Positions 40,567 to 47,193 of a stretch of DNA of 47,193 bases are shown piece after piece. Each line of letters begins with the position of its first letter. The first letter of the stretch is position 1. A program made the translations under genes and the position numbers. The stretch spans positions 1 to 47,193 of IMG/VR virus record IMGVR_UViG_3300008221_000010. The stretch is one strand, 5' to 3'. The stretch is from a virus. A model generated the notes under the pieces. It was given only the letters and a program-made list of their open reading frames with translations, was not told the origin of the DNA and ran no database searches.

Positions 40567-41472
40567 ATGGCTATTTCACGCGCCCAGCTCCTTAAAGAGC
40601 TATTGCCGGGTCTCAACGCTCTCTTCGGGCTTGAGTATGGCAAGTACGAAAACGAACATGCAGAAATCTATGAGACCGAGAACTCAGAGCGTAGTTTTGA
40701 GGAAGAGGTTAAATTATCAGGATTTGGCGCAGCCCCAGTGAAAGCTGAAGGTTCTGCTATTTCTTATGATAATGCTCAAGAGTCGTTCACAGCCCGTTAC
40801 AACCATGAAACGGTTGGCATGGGTTTCTCCATCACTGAAGAAGCGATGGAAGATAACTTGTACGATTCATTGTCTGCACGTTACACAAAAGCCTTGGCTC
40901 GCGCCATGGCGTACACCAAGCAGGTTAAGGCCGCTTCGTTGTTGAACACAGGCTTCACCACCTTTAACTCAGGTGACGGCGCTACATTGTTCTCAACAGC
41001 ACACGGTACTGTAGCTGGTGGTGTAAATCGTAACCGCCCAGCAGCTAATGCTGACTTGAACGAAACCTCGCTTGAGCAAGCGGTCATTGACATTGCTGCG
41101 TTCACTGATGAACGTGGATTGTTAATCGCTGCGCGTCCACGCAAGCTTATCGTTCCACCTGCGTTGATGTTTGTTGCAACTCGTTTGCTCCAGACTGACC
41201 TACGTGTAGGTACAGCGGATAACGACATTAATGCTCTTAGCAGCAATGGTTCGATCCCTGAAGGCTACCGTGTCAATCATTACCTGACTGACGCAGACGC
41301 CTTCTTCCTAACTACAGATGTTCCAAACGGCATGAAGCATTTCATCCGTACTGCTATGCAGACATCTATGGACGGTGATTTCGATACAGGTAACGTGCGC
41401 TACAAAGCGCGTGAGCGTTATTCTTTCGGCGTATCCGACCCACTAGGTATGTACGGTTCACCCGGCGTATAA
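40567..41472 (+). CDS. Major capsid protein
   Basis: 301 residues, with a very strong AAGGAGGTTAAATA leader, fitting high expression. Features: E-R-S-F-E-E-E-V-K-L-S-G-F-G, a central T-V-G-M-G-F-S-I-T-E-E-A-M-E-D-N, and a C-terminal R-Y-K-A-R-E-R-Y-S-F-G-V-S-D-P, as in HK97-fold capsid proteins of the gpT-like group. It follows scaffold and decoration genes and is followed by a strong terminator. Confidence 0.8.
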   Translation: MAISRAQLLKELLPGLNALFGLEYGKYENEHAEIYETENSERSFEEEVKLSGFGAAPVKAEGSAISYDNAQESFTARYNHETVGMGFSITEEAMEDNLYDSLSARYTKALARAMAYTKQVKAASLLNTGFTTFNSGDGATLFSTAHGTVAGGVNRNRPAANADLNETSLEQAVIDIAAFTDERGLLIAARPRKLIVPPALMFVATRLLQTDLRVGTADNDINALSSNGSIPEGYRVNHYLTDADAFFLTTDVPNGMKHFIRTAMQTSMDGDFDTGNVRYKARERYSFGVSDPLGMYGSPGV

Positions 41473-41486
41473 GTTCAATTGAACTT
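41471..41486. repeat. Late-arm palindrome, copy 2 (perfect)
   Basis: AAGTTCAATTGAACTT, perfect over 16 bases. It overlaps the stop codon of the capsid gene and precedes the terminator. Confidence 0.7.
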
Positions 41487-41493
41487 TTAGAGG

Positions 41494-41522
41494 GGGGCTG
41501 CTTCGGTAGCCCCTTTCTTTTT
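41494..41522 (+). terminator. Rho-independent terminator after capsid gene
   Basis: GGGGCTGC-TTCG-GTAGCCCC (41494-41513), an 8-bp stem with one G-T wobble and a UUCG loop, followed by TTTCTTTTT (41514-41522). Confidence 0.9.
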
Positions 41523-41599
41523 AAAAAAACATGTGTATACTTTTGTTATCCCTGACAGCTACATGATGTGGCTGACACAACCCACGACAGGAGATCATC

Positions 41600-42091
41600 A
41601 TGGGTACTACAACTTTTTCAGGACCAATTCGGTCAGGTACAATTAAAGATACAACAGGTACTGTCGTAGGCACTAACATTGCTAACGTCGGTCAAGTTGT
41701 TCTGCACCAACGTGCAGCTATAACTCAAGCTTTAACTATTGCCGCACAAACCCCTGCTACAACCATTATAATCCCTGCTTCCAGCATAATCCTAGCGATA
41801 AGATTATATGTTGCAACTGCTTGGACTGGCGCTGCCACAACAGGTGGTGTTGGATTTGATGACGGTGCAATCATAACCGCAGCAGCTCTTACCGCAGCAG
41901 GTGCCGTAGCAGGAGGTACTTTAGGTGTTATAAGTATCGGCAGTGGCGCAAACGCAGGGCGAGTAGCTAACTGGACTAACGTCGGTACAAATGACAAACG
42001 CATTCGCTTTTTAAGCACAAATACAGGAAATGGCGTAGGTATTCTTGAAGTCCAGTACGTGCAAGCAGCTAACGTCGCAGTACAACCGTAA
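41600..42091 (+). CDS. Hypothetical structural protein (Ala/Thr-rich)
   Basis: 163 residues, CAGGAGATCATC leader. The sequence is beta-rich and small-residue-rich (T-I-I-I-P-A-S-S-I-I-L-A-I-R-L-Y-V-A-T-A-W). Resembles surface or decoration proteins rather than enzymes. First gene after the capsid terminator. A 9-bp imperfect stem (41556-41574) lies in its leader region. Confidence 0.5.
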   Translation: MGTTTFSGPIRSGTIKDTTGTVVGTNIANVGQVVLHQRAAITQALTIAAQTPATTIIIPASSIILAIRLYVATAWTGAATTGGVGFDDGAIITAAALTAAGAVAGGTLGVISIGSGANAGRVANWTNVGTNDKRIRFLSTNTGNGVGILEVQYVQAANVAVQP

Positions 42092-42102
42092 GGGAGATTG
42101 AC

Positions 42103-42387
42103 ATGGCTGGTCAAGAAGTAAGAGCTTTTAACTTTGCAGCAAGCGACAATGCTGCACTTGTAGGCCCATCACGAGGTAGGTTGCAGGGGGTTCTAATAAA
42201 CGCCGCTGCCGCCGCCGCGTTTACTATCCGTAGTGGTAGCGCCACGGGTGAAATTATACTCCAGCTAACATTACCTGTGGGGTGGAATGACGTGTACATA
42301 CCAAATGATGGCATACTCGCTGCTAATGGTTGTTTTATCTCCGCCTTCACTGGCACGGGTAATACGATGACCCTACTCATAGAGTGA
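42103..42387 (+). CDS. Hypothetical small beta-rich protein
   Basis: 94 residues with AGGGAGATTGAC upstream. G-R-L-Q-G-V-L-I-N-A-A-A...F-T-I-R-S-G-S-A-T-G-E-I-I-L-Q-L and G-W-N-D-V-Y-I-P-N-D-G-I-L form a jelly-roll-like pattern seen in small phage head or tail decoration proteins. No firm family. Confidence 0.5.
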   Translation: MAGQEVRAFNFAASDNAALVGPSRGRLQGVLINAAAAAAFTIRSGSATGEIILQLTLPVGWNDVYIPNDGILAANGCFISAFTGTGNTMTLLIE

Positions 42388-42390
42388 GTT

Positions 42391-42684
42391 ATGGCTGAAA
42401 AGAAAAAAGGCACTATGAAAGGCCACACTATAAAAGGTGGTCATAAACGCCCTACTAAGTCTGGGGCGGGTATGACCAAGAAAGGTGTAGCTAAGTACAA
42501 GAAAGACAATCCTGGCTCTAAGTTAAAGACAGCCGTTACGGGTACAGTGAAGAAAGGTAGTGCAGCCGCCAAGCGGCGTAAGTCCTACTGCGCCCGGTCT
42601 GCTGGTCAGATGAAGAGCTTTCCGAAAGCAGCTAAAGACCCGAACTCTAGACTACGTCAAGCTAGGAAAAGGTGGAAGTGCTAA
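42391..42684 (+). CDS. Small basic protein (DUF6321-like)
   Basis: 97 residues, Lys/Arg-rich. T-K-K-G-V-A-K-Y-K-K-D-N-P-G-S-K-L-K-T-A-V-T and R-R-K-S-Y-C-A-R-S-A-G-Q-M then R-K-R-W-K-C match the DUF6321-type small phage protein. Overlaps the next start (TAATG). It may bind DNA or RNA inside the capsid. Confidence 0.6.
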   Translation: MAEKKKGTMKGHTIKGGHKRPTKSGAGMTKKGVAKYKKDNPGSKLKTAVTGTVKKGSAAAKRRKSYCARSAGQMKSFPKAAKDPNSRLRQARKRWKC

Positions 42685-42842
42685 TGAAGGTTGAAGGAGT
42701 TCTTGCTTTGCTTGAAAGGCATGAAGAAGAATCAAACAGACGGTTTGAGAATATAGAGAAACAACTTGCTCGCTTGGACATGCGTCTTTGGGGCATAGCT
42801 GCTTTAATTATTGCAGCTTCTATAGCTGATAGGTTTCTGTAA
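42684..42842 (+). CDS. Small membrane protein, holin-like (52 residues)
   Basis: ATG at 42684 overlapping the previous stop (TAATG), stop TAA at 42840-42842, itself overlapping the next ATG. An N-terminal charged helix (L-E-R-H-E-E-E-S-N-R-R-F-E-N-I-E-K-Q-L) leads to one hydrophobic span L-W-G-I-A-A-L-I-I-A-A-S-I-A. This layout is that of XhlA-type or small holin-like proteins, so it is the best holin candidate in the window. Confidence 0.6.
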   Translation: MKVEGVLALLERHEEESNRRFENIEKQLARLDMRLWGIAALIIAASIADRFL

Positions 42843-43132
42843 TGGCGATGTCTCGATCTCAGATGGGCAGTCAACTTGTTGGCAATCGTGTCTCAACTGG
42901 TGACGATACCAAGGATTTAGATATTATTCGTTTTGGCAAAGGTGGCAAGACAAAGAAGAAATCTAAAAGCCGTGTCAACGAGGCAGGTAACTATACACAA
43001 CCAACAAAGCGCAAGCAGATATTCAATCGAATAAAAGCAGGTGGTAAAGGCGGCGCACCGGGTCAATGGTCTGCTAGAAAAGCTCAGATGTTAGCCAAGG
43101 CGTATAAGAAAGCTGGAGGGGGATACAAATAG
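42842..43132 (+). CDS. Small basic protein with C-terminal KAGGGYK motif
   Basis: 96 residues. V-N-E-A-G-N-Y-T-Q-P-T-K-R-K-Q-I-F-N-R-I-K-A-G-G-K and G-Q-W-S-A-R-K-A-Q-M-L-A-K appear, a pattern I associate with small proteins of marine phages. Very basic. Probably packaged or nucleic-acid-binding; no enzymatic motif. Confidence 0.6.
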   Translation: MAMSRSQMGSQLVGNRVSTGDDTKDLDIIRFGKGGKTKKKSKSRVNEAGNYTQPTKRKQIFNRIKAGGKGGAPGQWSARKAQMLAKAYKKAGGGYK

Positions 43133-43135
43133 CAA

Positions 43136-43393
43136 ATGTCAACCTTAGCAAAAAGCCAAAAAAGTCTTAAAAACTGGACTAAGCAGGAGTGGCAAACAAA
43201 GTCTGGTAAGCCGTCTACGCAGGGGAAAAAGGCTACAGGGGAGCGATACCTTCCTAAGAATGCTATCAAGAATTTGACGGCTAAAGAATACGCCGCTACT
43301 ACGAAGAAGAAGCGCGAAGCGACTAAAAAAGGCCAGCAGGTTGCAAAGCAGCCAAAGAAGATTGCCAAGAAGACGGCGAAGTATAGGAAGTAG
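43136..43393 (+). CDS. Small basic protein (DUF5872-like)
   Basis: 85 residues. S-L-K-N-W-T-K-Q-E-W-Q-T-K-S-G-K-P-S-T-Q-G and G-E-R-Y-L-P-K-N-A-I-K-N-L-T-A-K-E-Y, then a Lys-rich tail, match the DUF5872-type proteins of aquatic viruses. Third basic small protein in a row. Confidence 0.6.
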   Translation: MSTLAKSQKSLKNWTKQEWQTKSGKPSTQGKKATGERYLPKNAIKNLTAKEYAATTKKKREATKKGQQVAKQPKKIAKKTAKYRK

Positions 43394-43396
43394 ATC

Positions 43397-44080
43397 ATGG
43401 CAGTAGTAACACCAGACCTACCAGAACTATTTGAGGAAGCATACGAACGTGCTGGCCTTGAGATGCGTTCTGGCTATGATTTAAAAACGGCTCGAAGGAG
43501 CCTTAACCTTTTAACATTGGAGTGGCAAAACCGTGGCCTTAATCTCTTCACTATCGAAGCTGGCACTTTACCCATTACGGCTGGCACAGAAACTTATTCG
43601 TTACCTTCGGACACTATTGACATCATCGAACACCAAATCCGAACAGGTACAGGTACAAATCAAACCGATACCGCCCTCTCAAGGTCGAGTGTCTCCACCT
43701 ACGCCCAGCAAACTAACAAAAAAACGCAAGGTAGGCCGACCCAAATCTACGTCCAAAGGCTCCCGACCGAAACAAAAATAACCTTGTGGCCTGTCCCTGA
43801 TGCGACAACGCCGTACACTTTATCGTACTTTAGGCTGAAAGGTATTGACGGCCTTTCATCAGGTATTGGTGGAAATGTATCTTCTGTCCCACCAAGGTTT
43901 GTCCCATGCCTCGTTGCCGGGATGGCGTATTACTTAGCCATGAAGCGAACAGAGGCTTCTAATAGAATCCCGCTTTTGAAGCAGGAGTATGAGTTCCAGT
44001 TCCAACTCGCGGCGGGCGAAGACGAAGAAACAGCCTCAATTCAGTTCGTACCTTTTGACACGTTTATGACGGGTGGCTAA
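43397..44080 (+). CDS. Head-tail connector (P22 gp4-like)
   Basis: 227 residues. Helical N-terminus (F-E-E-A-Y-E-R-A-G-L...A-R-R-S-L-N-L-L-T-L-E-W), then a beta domain with Y-S-L-P-S-D-T-I-D-I and I-T-L-W-P-V-P-D, and a C-terminal helical pair. This is the fold order of P22 gp4-like tail accessory proteins, which bind the portal. It fits the podovirus-like assignment. Confidence 0.65.
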   Translation: MAVVTPDLPELFEEAYERAGLEMRSGYDLKTARRSLNLLTLEWQNRGLNLFTIEAGTLPITAGTETYSLPSDTIDIIEHQIRTGTGTNQTDTALSRSSVSTYAQQTNKKTQGRPTQIYVQRLPTETKITLWPVPDATTPYTLSYFRLKGIDGLSSGIGGNVSSVPPRFVPCLVAGMAYYLAMKRTEASNRIPLLKQEYEFQFQLAAGEDEETASIQFVPFDTFMTGG

Positions 44081-44529
44081 TGGCTTATTCAAGAGCAAGA
44101 TACGCCTTCGGGTTTTGCGATAGGACAGGGTTTCGTTACCCTCTTAATGATCTTGTGCCTGAGTATAACAACGGAGTTAAGACTGGTTTCCTTGTTGGCA
44201 GGGACATTAAAGACCCAGATCAGCCTCAAAACTTTCTTGGGCGTTTAAAGATTAATGACCCTCAATCTTTGCGTAACCCACGACCAGATACTTCTTTGTT
44301 AGAAAGTAGAGCTTTATTCGGATTTAACCCTGTTGGTAATCCATCCACGTTCTTGGAGGGTTCTGTGGGCAGAGTTACGGTAACGGTTGGAGAGAGTCAA
44401 AGTGTGACTGGTTCTGCTGGCATTGGTCAGGTTGGTTCTGTTACAATTAATCCTAGTACAACAGTACCAAGTTTTGATAGTACTTCGACCACACTAGATT
44501 CTACAACAGATACTTTTGATGAGGGATAG
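44080..44529 (+). CDS. Hypothetical virion protein
   Basis: 149 residues, sharing one base with the previous stop. F-C-D-R-T-G-F-R-Y-P-L-N-D-L-V-P-E-Y-N-N-G is a common opening of a structural protein encoded after connector genes in marine phages. The C-terminal half is Ser/Thr-rich and probably flexible. No function known. Confidence 0.55.
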   Translation: MAYSRARYAFGFCDRTGFRYPLNDLVPEYNNGVKTGFLVGRDIKDPDQPQNFLGRLKINDPQSLRNPRPDTSLLESRALFGFNPVGNPSTFLEGSVGRVTVTVGESQSVTGSAGIGQVGSVTINPSTTVPSFDSTSTTLDSTTDTFDEG

Positions 44530-44532
44530 GAT

Positions 44533-45183
44533 ATGACAAAGCAAAGTGTAGGTATAGGAAGTAGTGCAAATGATGGCGCAGGCGACACACTGCGCACTGG
44601 CGCTACAAAAATAAATGCAAACTTTACAGAAATTTACGCTGCCTTGGGCAACGGATCAACTCTTACTGATATTATAGACGGTAATGGCCTTATAAATGTA
44701 AGCTCTGGCGCAAATAAGATTGTATTCTACTATGCCAATTTAAGCGACTTACCCAGTGCTGGATCTTATCATGGCGCAGTGGCGCACGTTCATGCAACTG
44801 GAGGTTTGTACTTCGCGCATGGCGGTGCATGGGTTCGACTAAACGATGAAACAACTGGACCCGTCACAAAGTATACTGCTGGTACAAATGGATCATCTGC
44901 TTATACATTTACTGGCCCCGGTGCCACATCTGGAAACAACCCCAATTTTACTTTCTACAAAGGCCACACGTATCTTTTAAATAACACGGCTAATGTAAGT
45001 AGCCACCCCTTGCAGATCAGAACATCTAATGGTGGTTCTGCGTTTACAACAGGTGTTACAAATAACTACAACTCAACTAGTGGGCTGACACAGTTCATTG
45101 TTCCTCACGAACCAAGTGATACATCTTTAGTATATCAATGCACCAATCATAGCGGTATGGTTGGCAACATAACAATCGTCTAA
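44533..45183 (+). CDS. Tail fibre-like protein with cupredoxin-like C-terminus
   Basis: 216 residues. The start I-G-S-S-A-N-D-G-A-G-D-T-L-R-T-G-A-T-K-I-N-A-N-F is the standard virion-anchoring motif of many phage tail fibres. The C-terminal ~85 residues are beta-rich and carry H-P-L-Q-I-R and then Y-Q-C-T-N-H-S-G-M-V-G-N, resembling the Cys-His-Met end of plastocyanin-type copper proteins, a module I associate with marine phage fibres. Copper binding is not shown. Adhesion to the host surface is the likely role. Confidence 0.65.
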   Translation: MTKQSVGIGSSANDGAGDTLRTGATKINANFTEIYAALGNGSTLTDIIDGNGLINVSSGANKIVFYYANLSDLPSAGSYHGAVAHVHATGGLYFAHGGAWVRLNDETTGPVTKYTAGTNGSSAYTFTGPGATSGNNPNFTFYKGHTYLLNNTANVSSHPLQIRTSNGGSAFTTGVTNNYNSTSGLTQFIVPHEPSDTSLVYQCTNHSGMVGNITIV

Positions 45184-45202
45184 CACAACGTAGGAGACTA
45201 AA

Positions 45203-45556
45203 ATGGCTATGAAGAAAAAAGGTTATGCAAAAGGCGGAGCGATGAAGAAGCCTGTTGCTATGAAAAAAGGTGGCGCAGCTAAGAAGATGGGCGGCGGCAA
45301 GATGAAGAAAAAAGGTATGGCTAAAGGCGGCAAGATGCCAATGGTCACCAAAGGAGGCACGAGTGTTCCAGCTTTTGCCGCTGATGGAAAAGGTAAAATG
45401 AAAAAAGGTGGTGCCGTTAAAAAGAAGGGCATGGCTAAAGGGGGCGTTATCAAAAAAGGTATGGGCGGCTCTATGAAGAAGAAGGGCATGGCTAAGGGTG
45501 GGGTTGCTCGCGGTAGCGGTGCAGCTAGACCGCAAAAATTTACTCGTAATGGATAA
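45203..45556 (+). CDS. Lys/Gly/Met-rich low-complexity protein
   Basis: 117 residues with GGAGACTAAA upstream. Built from variants of M-K-K-K-G-M-A-K-G-G repeated throughout, with one short normal segment (T-S-V-P-A-F-A-A-D-G-K). Extremely basic. Such proteins occur in marine phages among tail genes; possible DNA binding or a surface role. Frames on the other strand here are by-products of the composition. Confidence 0.6.
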   Translation: MAMKKKGYAKGGAMKKPVAMKKGGAAKKMGGGKMKKKGMAKGGKMPMVTKGGTSVPAFAADGKGKMKKGGAVKKKGMAKGGVIKKGMGGSMKKKGMAKGGVARGSGAARPQKFTRNG

Positions 45557-45570
45557 AGCTCAATTGAACT
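45557..45570. repeat. Late-arm palindrome, copy 3
   Basis: AGCTCAATTGAACT, one mismatch between the arms, in the 15-base gap between the Lys/Gly/Met-rich gene and the next start. Confidence 0.5.
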
Positions 45571-45571
45571 A

Positions 45572-46252
45572 ATGGCATATTTACAAAGTAACATACCGCA
45601 TTTTAAGTGTTGGGTTCGCCGTGAATACACTTGTAACCATGAGCGTTATCATGGCGAGTTCCTACATGCTATGGCTATTGCGGTCACAACTATGCCTAAC
45701 AGGTGTCTCAGTTTTCAGTTAATCTTTACTGGGTCTGAGGCAGACGAAGAGGGCCAGGACAACGTACACGGTGGAGCTATGTGGGCTAGGATGCCTATAA
45801 CAGCCCTAGTAGCCGATGAGCCGCTCTCTGAGTGGCCTTCTCCTATGGCGGTACACGATGCACAGCCTTGGGACTGTCCCTCACATACACACGCCGTATA
45901 CAAGCTTGATAGGGCGACGCCATGTCCTTGGATGGCTAAGATAGGTGGCGATATGTTTGCCGCAAACTATCTGTTTACTGTGGACTACACCGACACTGAT
46001 GTTGCAGATGACCCTGCACAACACAAGCAGGCGCATGTCCTACAGCTTCTTGATGCTGGAGATTGGACAGGTAACATAGTGGCACTTCCCAATAATAGGG
46101 TACGTGTTACACATCCAGCTTGGTTTGAAACAGGATCAGGCGCACCAGACTTTAAACCATCTCAACATATTCACTATTCAAAATCTGATTTAGACTATAC
46201 TCTAGATGTGAATCGTATCTTCGATAATCTTTATAGTGAGGATGAGGAATGA
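45572..46252 (+). CDS. Conserved-type virion protein of unknown function
   Basis: 226 residues. Y-T-C-N-H-E-R-Y-H-G-E-F, G-A-M-W-A-R-M-P-I-T-A-L, W-D-C-P-S-H-T-H-A-V and W-M-A-K-I-G-G-D-M form a well-structured, Trp/His/Cys-rich domain that I associate with late genes of marine podoviruses. No catalytic function can be named. Overlaps the next start by four bases. Confidence 0.6.
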   Translation: MAYLQSNIPHFKCWVRREYTCNHERYHGEFLHAMAIAVTTMPNRCLSFQLIFTGSEADEEGQDNVHGGAMWARMPITALVADEPLSEWPSPMAVHDAQPWDCPSHTHAVYKLDRATPCPWMAKIGGDMFAANYLFTVDYTDTDVADDPAQHKQAHVLQLLDAGDWTGNIVALPNNRVRVTHPAWFETGSGAPDFKPSQHIHYSKSDLDYTLDVNRIFDNLYSEDEE

Positions 46253-46902
46253 ACTATACAGAGTTAACTAACGCTATAAAGACCTACACAGAGAATGATG
46301 AGACAGCTTTTGTTGCTGAAATTCCTACGTTTGTCCGTCAGACTGAAGAGAAGATACATCGTAGTGTGTTAATCCCTGAGCTTCGCAAGAATGTTACAGC
46401 TAATGTAACACAAAGTGTTAGGTTCGTAGCGAGGCCGTCAGACTTCTTGGCACCATTTTCTATGGCAGTCATAGATAGTTCTGGGGATTATCACTTCCTT
46501 CTTAACAAGGATGTTAACTTCGTCAGAGAAGCTTACCCTTCTAAGTCTAGTTATGCGCAGCCTAAATACTACGCTGAGTTTGATGGAGACTTCACGGCAA
46601 CAAACTCTTCGGGTAACTTTATACTAGGTCCAACCCCAGATGCTGCCTATGAAGTTCAATTGCACTATTACTATGATCCACCTTCTATAGTTACTTCAGC
46701 CACATCTTGGCTGGGTGATAACGCCGAGGTTGCTTTGCTGTATGGGTCTCTTGTAGAAGCCTATATATTTATGAAGGGCGATGCTGATTTGCTCGCTCAA
46801 TATGAAGCCAAGTATCAAGAAGCGTTGAAACGCCTTACTATTCTTGGGGAAGGTAGACTAAAGAGAGACAGCTATCGTAGTGAACCAAGGTTGGAGATGT
46901 AG
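46249..46902 (+). CDS. Phage adaptor/tail-connector protein
   Basis: 217 residues. A helical start (Y-T-E-L-T-N-A-I-K-T-Y-T-E-N-D-E...F-V-R-Q-T-E-E-K-I-H-R), a beta domain with F-L-A-P-F-S-M-A-V-I and Y-E-V-Q-L-H-Y-Y-Y-D-P-P, and a C-terminal helix with A-L-L-Y-G-S-L-V-E-A-Y-I-F-M-K-G-D match the phage adaptor family found in podoviruses. It would join the connector ring to the tail. Confidence 0.65.
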   Translation: MNYTELTNAIKTYTENDETAFVAEIPTFVRQTEEKIHRSVLIPELRKNVTANVTQSVRFVARPSDFLAPFSMAVIDSSGDYHFLLNKDVNFVREAYPSKSSYAQPKYYAEFDGDFTATNSSGNFILGPTPDAAYEVQLHYYYDPPSIVTSATSWLGDNAEVALLYGSLVEAYIFMKGDADLLAQYEAKYQEALKRLTILGEGRLKRDSYRSEPRLEM

Positions 46903-47193
46903 ATGTTTGAACTTAAAATAGATGTTCCAAGAGACACGCCGCTGGTAGGAGTTGAAACAACTCATAACCGTGGTTTCACCCCAGAAGAACTTTCGATAGA
47001 TTGCGTAAATCAGTTAATAAGTGTTTCTGACACAGCACACCCTGCTATACGAGACCAAGCGAAAGCTTTTAGAACACAAATGGAACGCACTGTAGCCTAT
47101 TATATGCGACAATCTATTCGCAGTGACCGTACAACTGTGTATAACGCCCTTATAGATGCAGGGCATCCACAACTTGCTGAACTTATAAGGAGA
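46903..47193 (+). CDS. Hypothetical protein, 3'-incomplete
   Basis: ATG at 46903, directly after the previous stop; 97 codons are open to the window end. T-P-E-E-L-S-I-D-C-V...H-P-A-I-R-D-Q-A-K-A-F-R and R-S-D-R-T-T-V-Y-N-A-L-I-D-A-G-H-P-Q-L-A-E-L form a helical protein. The last bases ATAAGGAGA could serve as a ribosome-binding site for a following gene, so this one probably ends within a few codons. Confidence 0.6.
   Translation, partial: MFELKIDVPRDTPLVGVETTHNRGFTPEELSIDCVNQLISVSDTAHPAIRDQAKAFRTQMERTVAYYMRQSIRSDRTTVYNALIDAGHPQLAELIRR

Noticed and set aside
45095-45630. Minus-strand frames over the Lys/Gly/Met-rich gene
   Set aside because: Composition by-products (Phe/Pro/Ile-rich) of the opposite repetitive gene, with no start signal.

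Overview
The window is almost all of a tailed-phage genome (Caudoviricetes). It carries terminase, portal, scaffold, capsid and adaptor genes, a phage replication set, and no bacterial housekeeping genes, rRNA or tRNA. The portal is long, in the P22-like size range. There are gp4/adaptor-type connector proteins, no tape-measure, sheath or tube genes, and one giant 2197-residue virion protein. This suggests a short-tailed (podovirus-like) virion. Several proteins are of types I associate with marine phages: DGG-motif virion proteins, small Lys/Gly-rich proteins, a tail protein with a cupredoxin-like end, a GroES-like protein, and a Leu762-type DNA polymerase A. A marine proteobacterial host is the best guess, but the host cannot be read from the sequence. 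I see no integrase or convincing lysogeny module.

Layout. From 32.35 kb to the right end, and again from the left end to 13.15 kb, genes run rightward and are late: terminase small and large, portal, GroES-like, scaffold, decoration and major capsid, small basic proteins, adaptors and tail proteins. After the break at the window ends come an endolysin fragment, three virion proteins and the giant protein. From about 32.0 kb down to 13.23 kb genes run leftward and look early. They hold a 183-residue first gene, a zinc-ribbon protein, a DUF3150-like / MoxR-type AAA+ ATPase / metallopeptidase-VWA cassette, uncharacterised proteins, a VRR-NUC nuclease, HTH proteins, a DUF6378-like protein, DNA polymerase A, a Cas4/RecB-like nuclease, an HNH-like protein, an SNF2-type helicase, a gp2.5-like SSB, and a primase-polymerase/helicase fusion. 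The two arms diverge at 31.9-32.35 kb and converge on a terminator at 13.16-13.18 kb. A short antisense pair at 34.5-35.1 kb interrupts the late arm. The ends of the window look like an arbitrary cut in a circular or circularly permuted genome.

Six genes shorter than usual cut-offs were found by reading: 56, 52, 50, 44 and 23 residues, plus a 3'-incomplete one at the right edge.

The most interesting feature is a non-coding layer over the early arm. A 15-bp palindrome (GTAGTGASTCACTAC) occurs nine times exactly and three times with one or two changes between 19.98 and 32.03 kb. It often sits at gene junctions and is sometimes inside codons. The 30.49-31.16 kb gap adds tandem GGAACATTA iterons, inverted AATGTTCC copies, phased TGAC-N-TAT-N-G repeats, a 100-bp-spaced duplication, a strong leftward promoter and a UUCG terminator, and looks like a control region or replication origin. 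The late arm has its own 16-bp palindrome (AAGTTCAATTGAACTT, three sites) and a nested stem structure just before the portal gene. At protein level, a 19-unit run of 11-residue repeats, the MoxR/VWA/DUF3150 cassette and the giant protein deserve attention.
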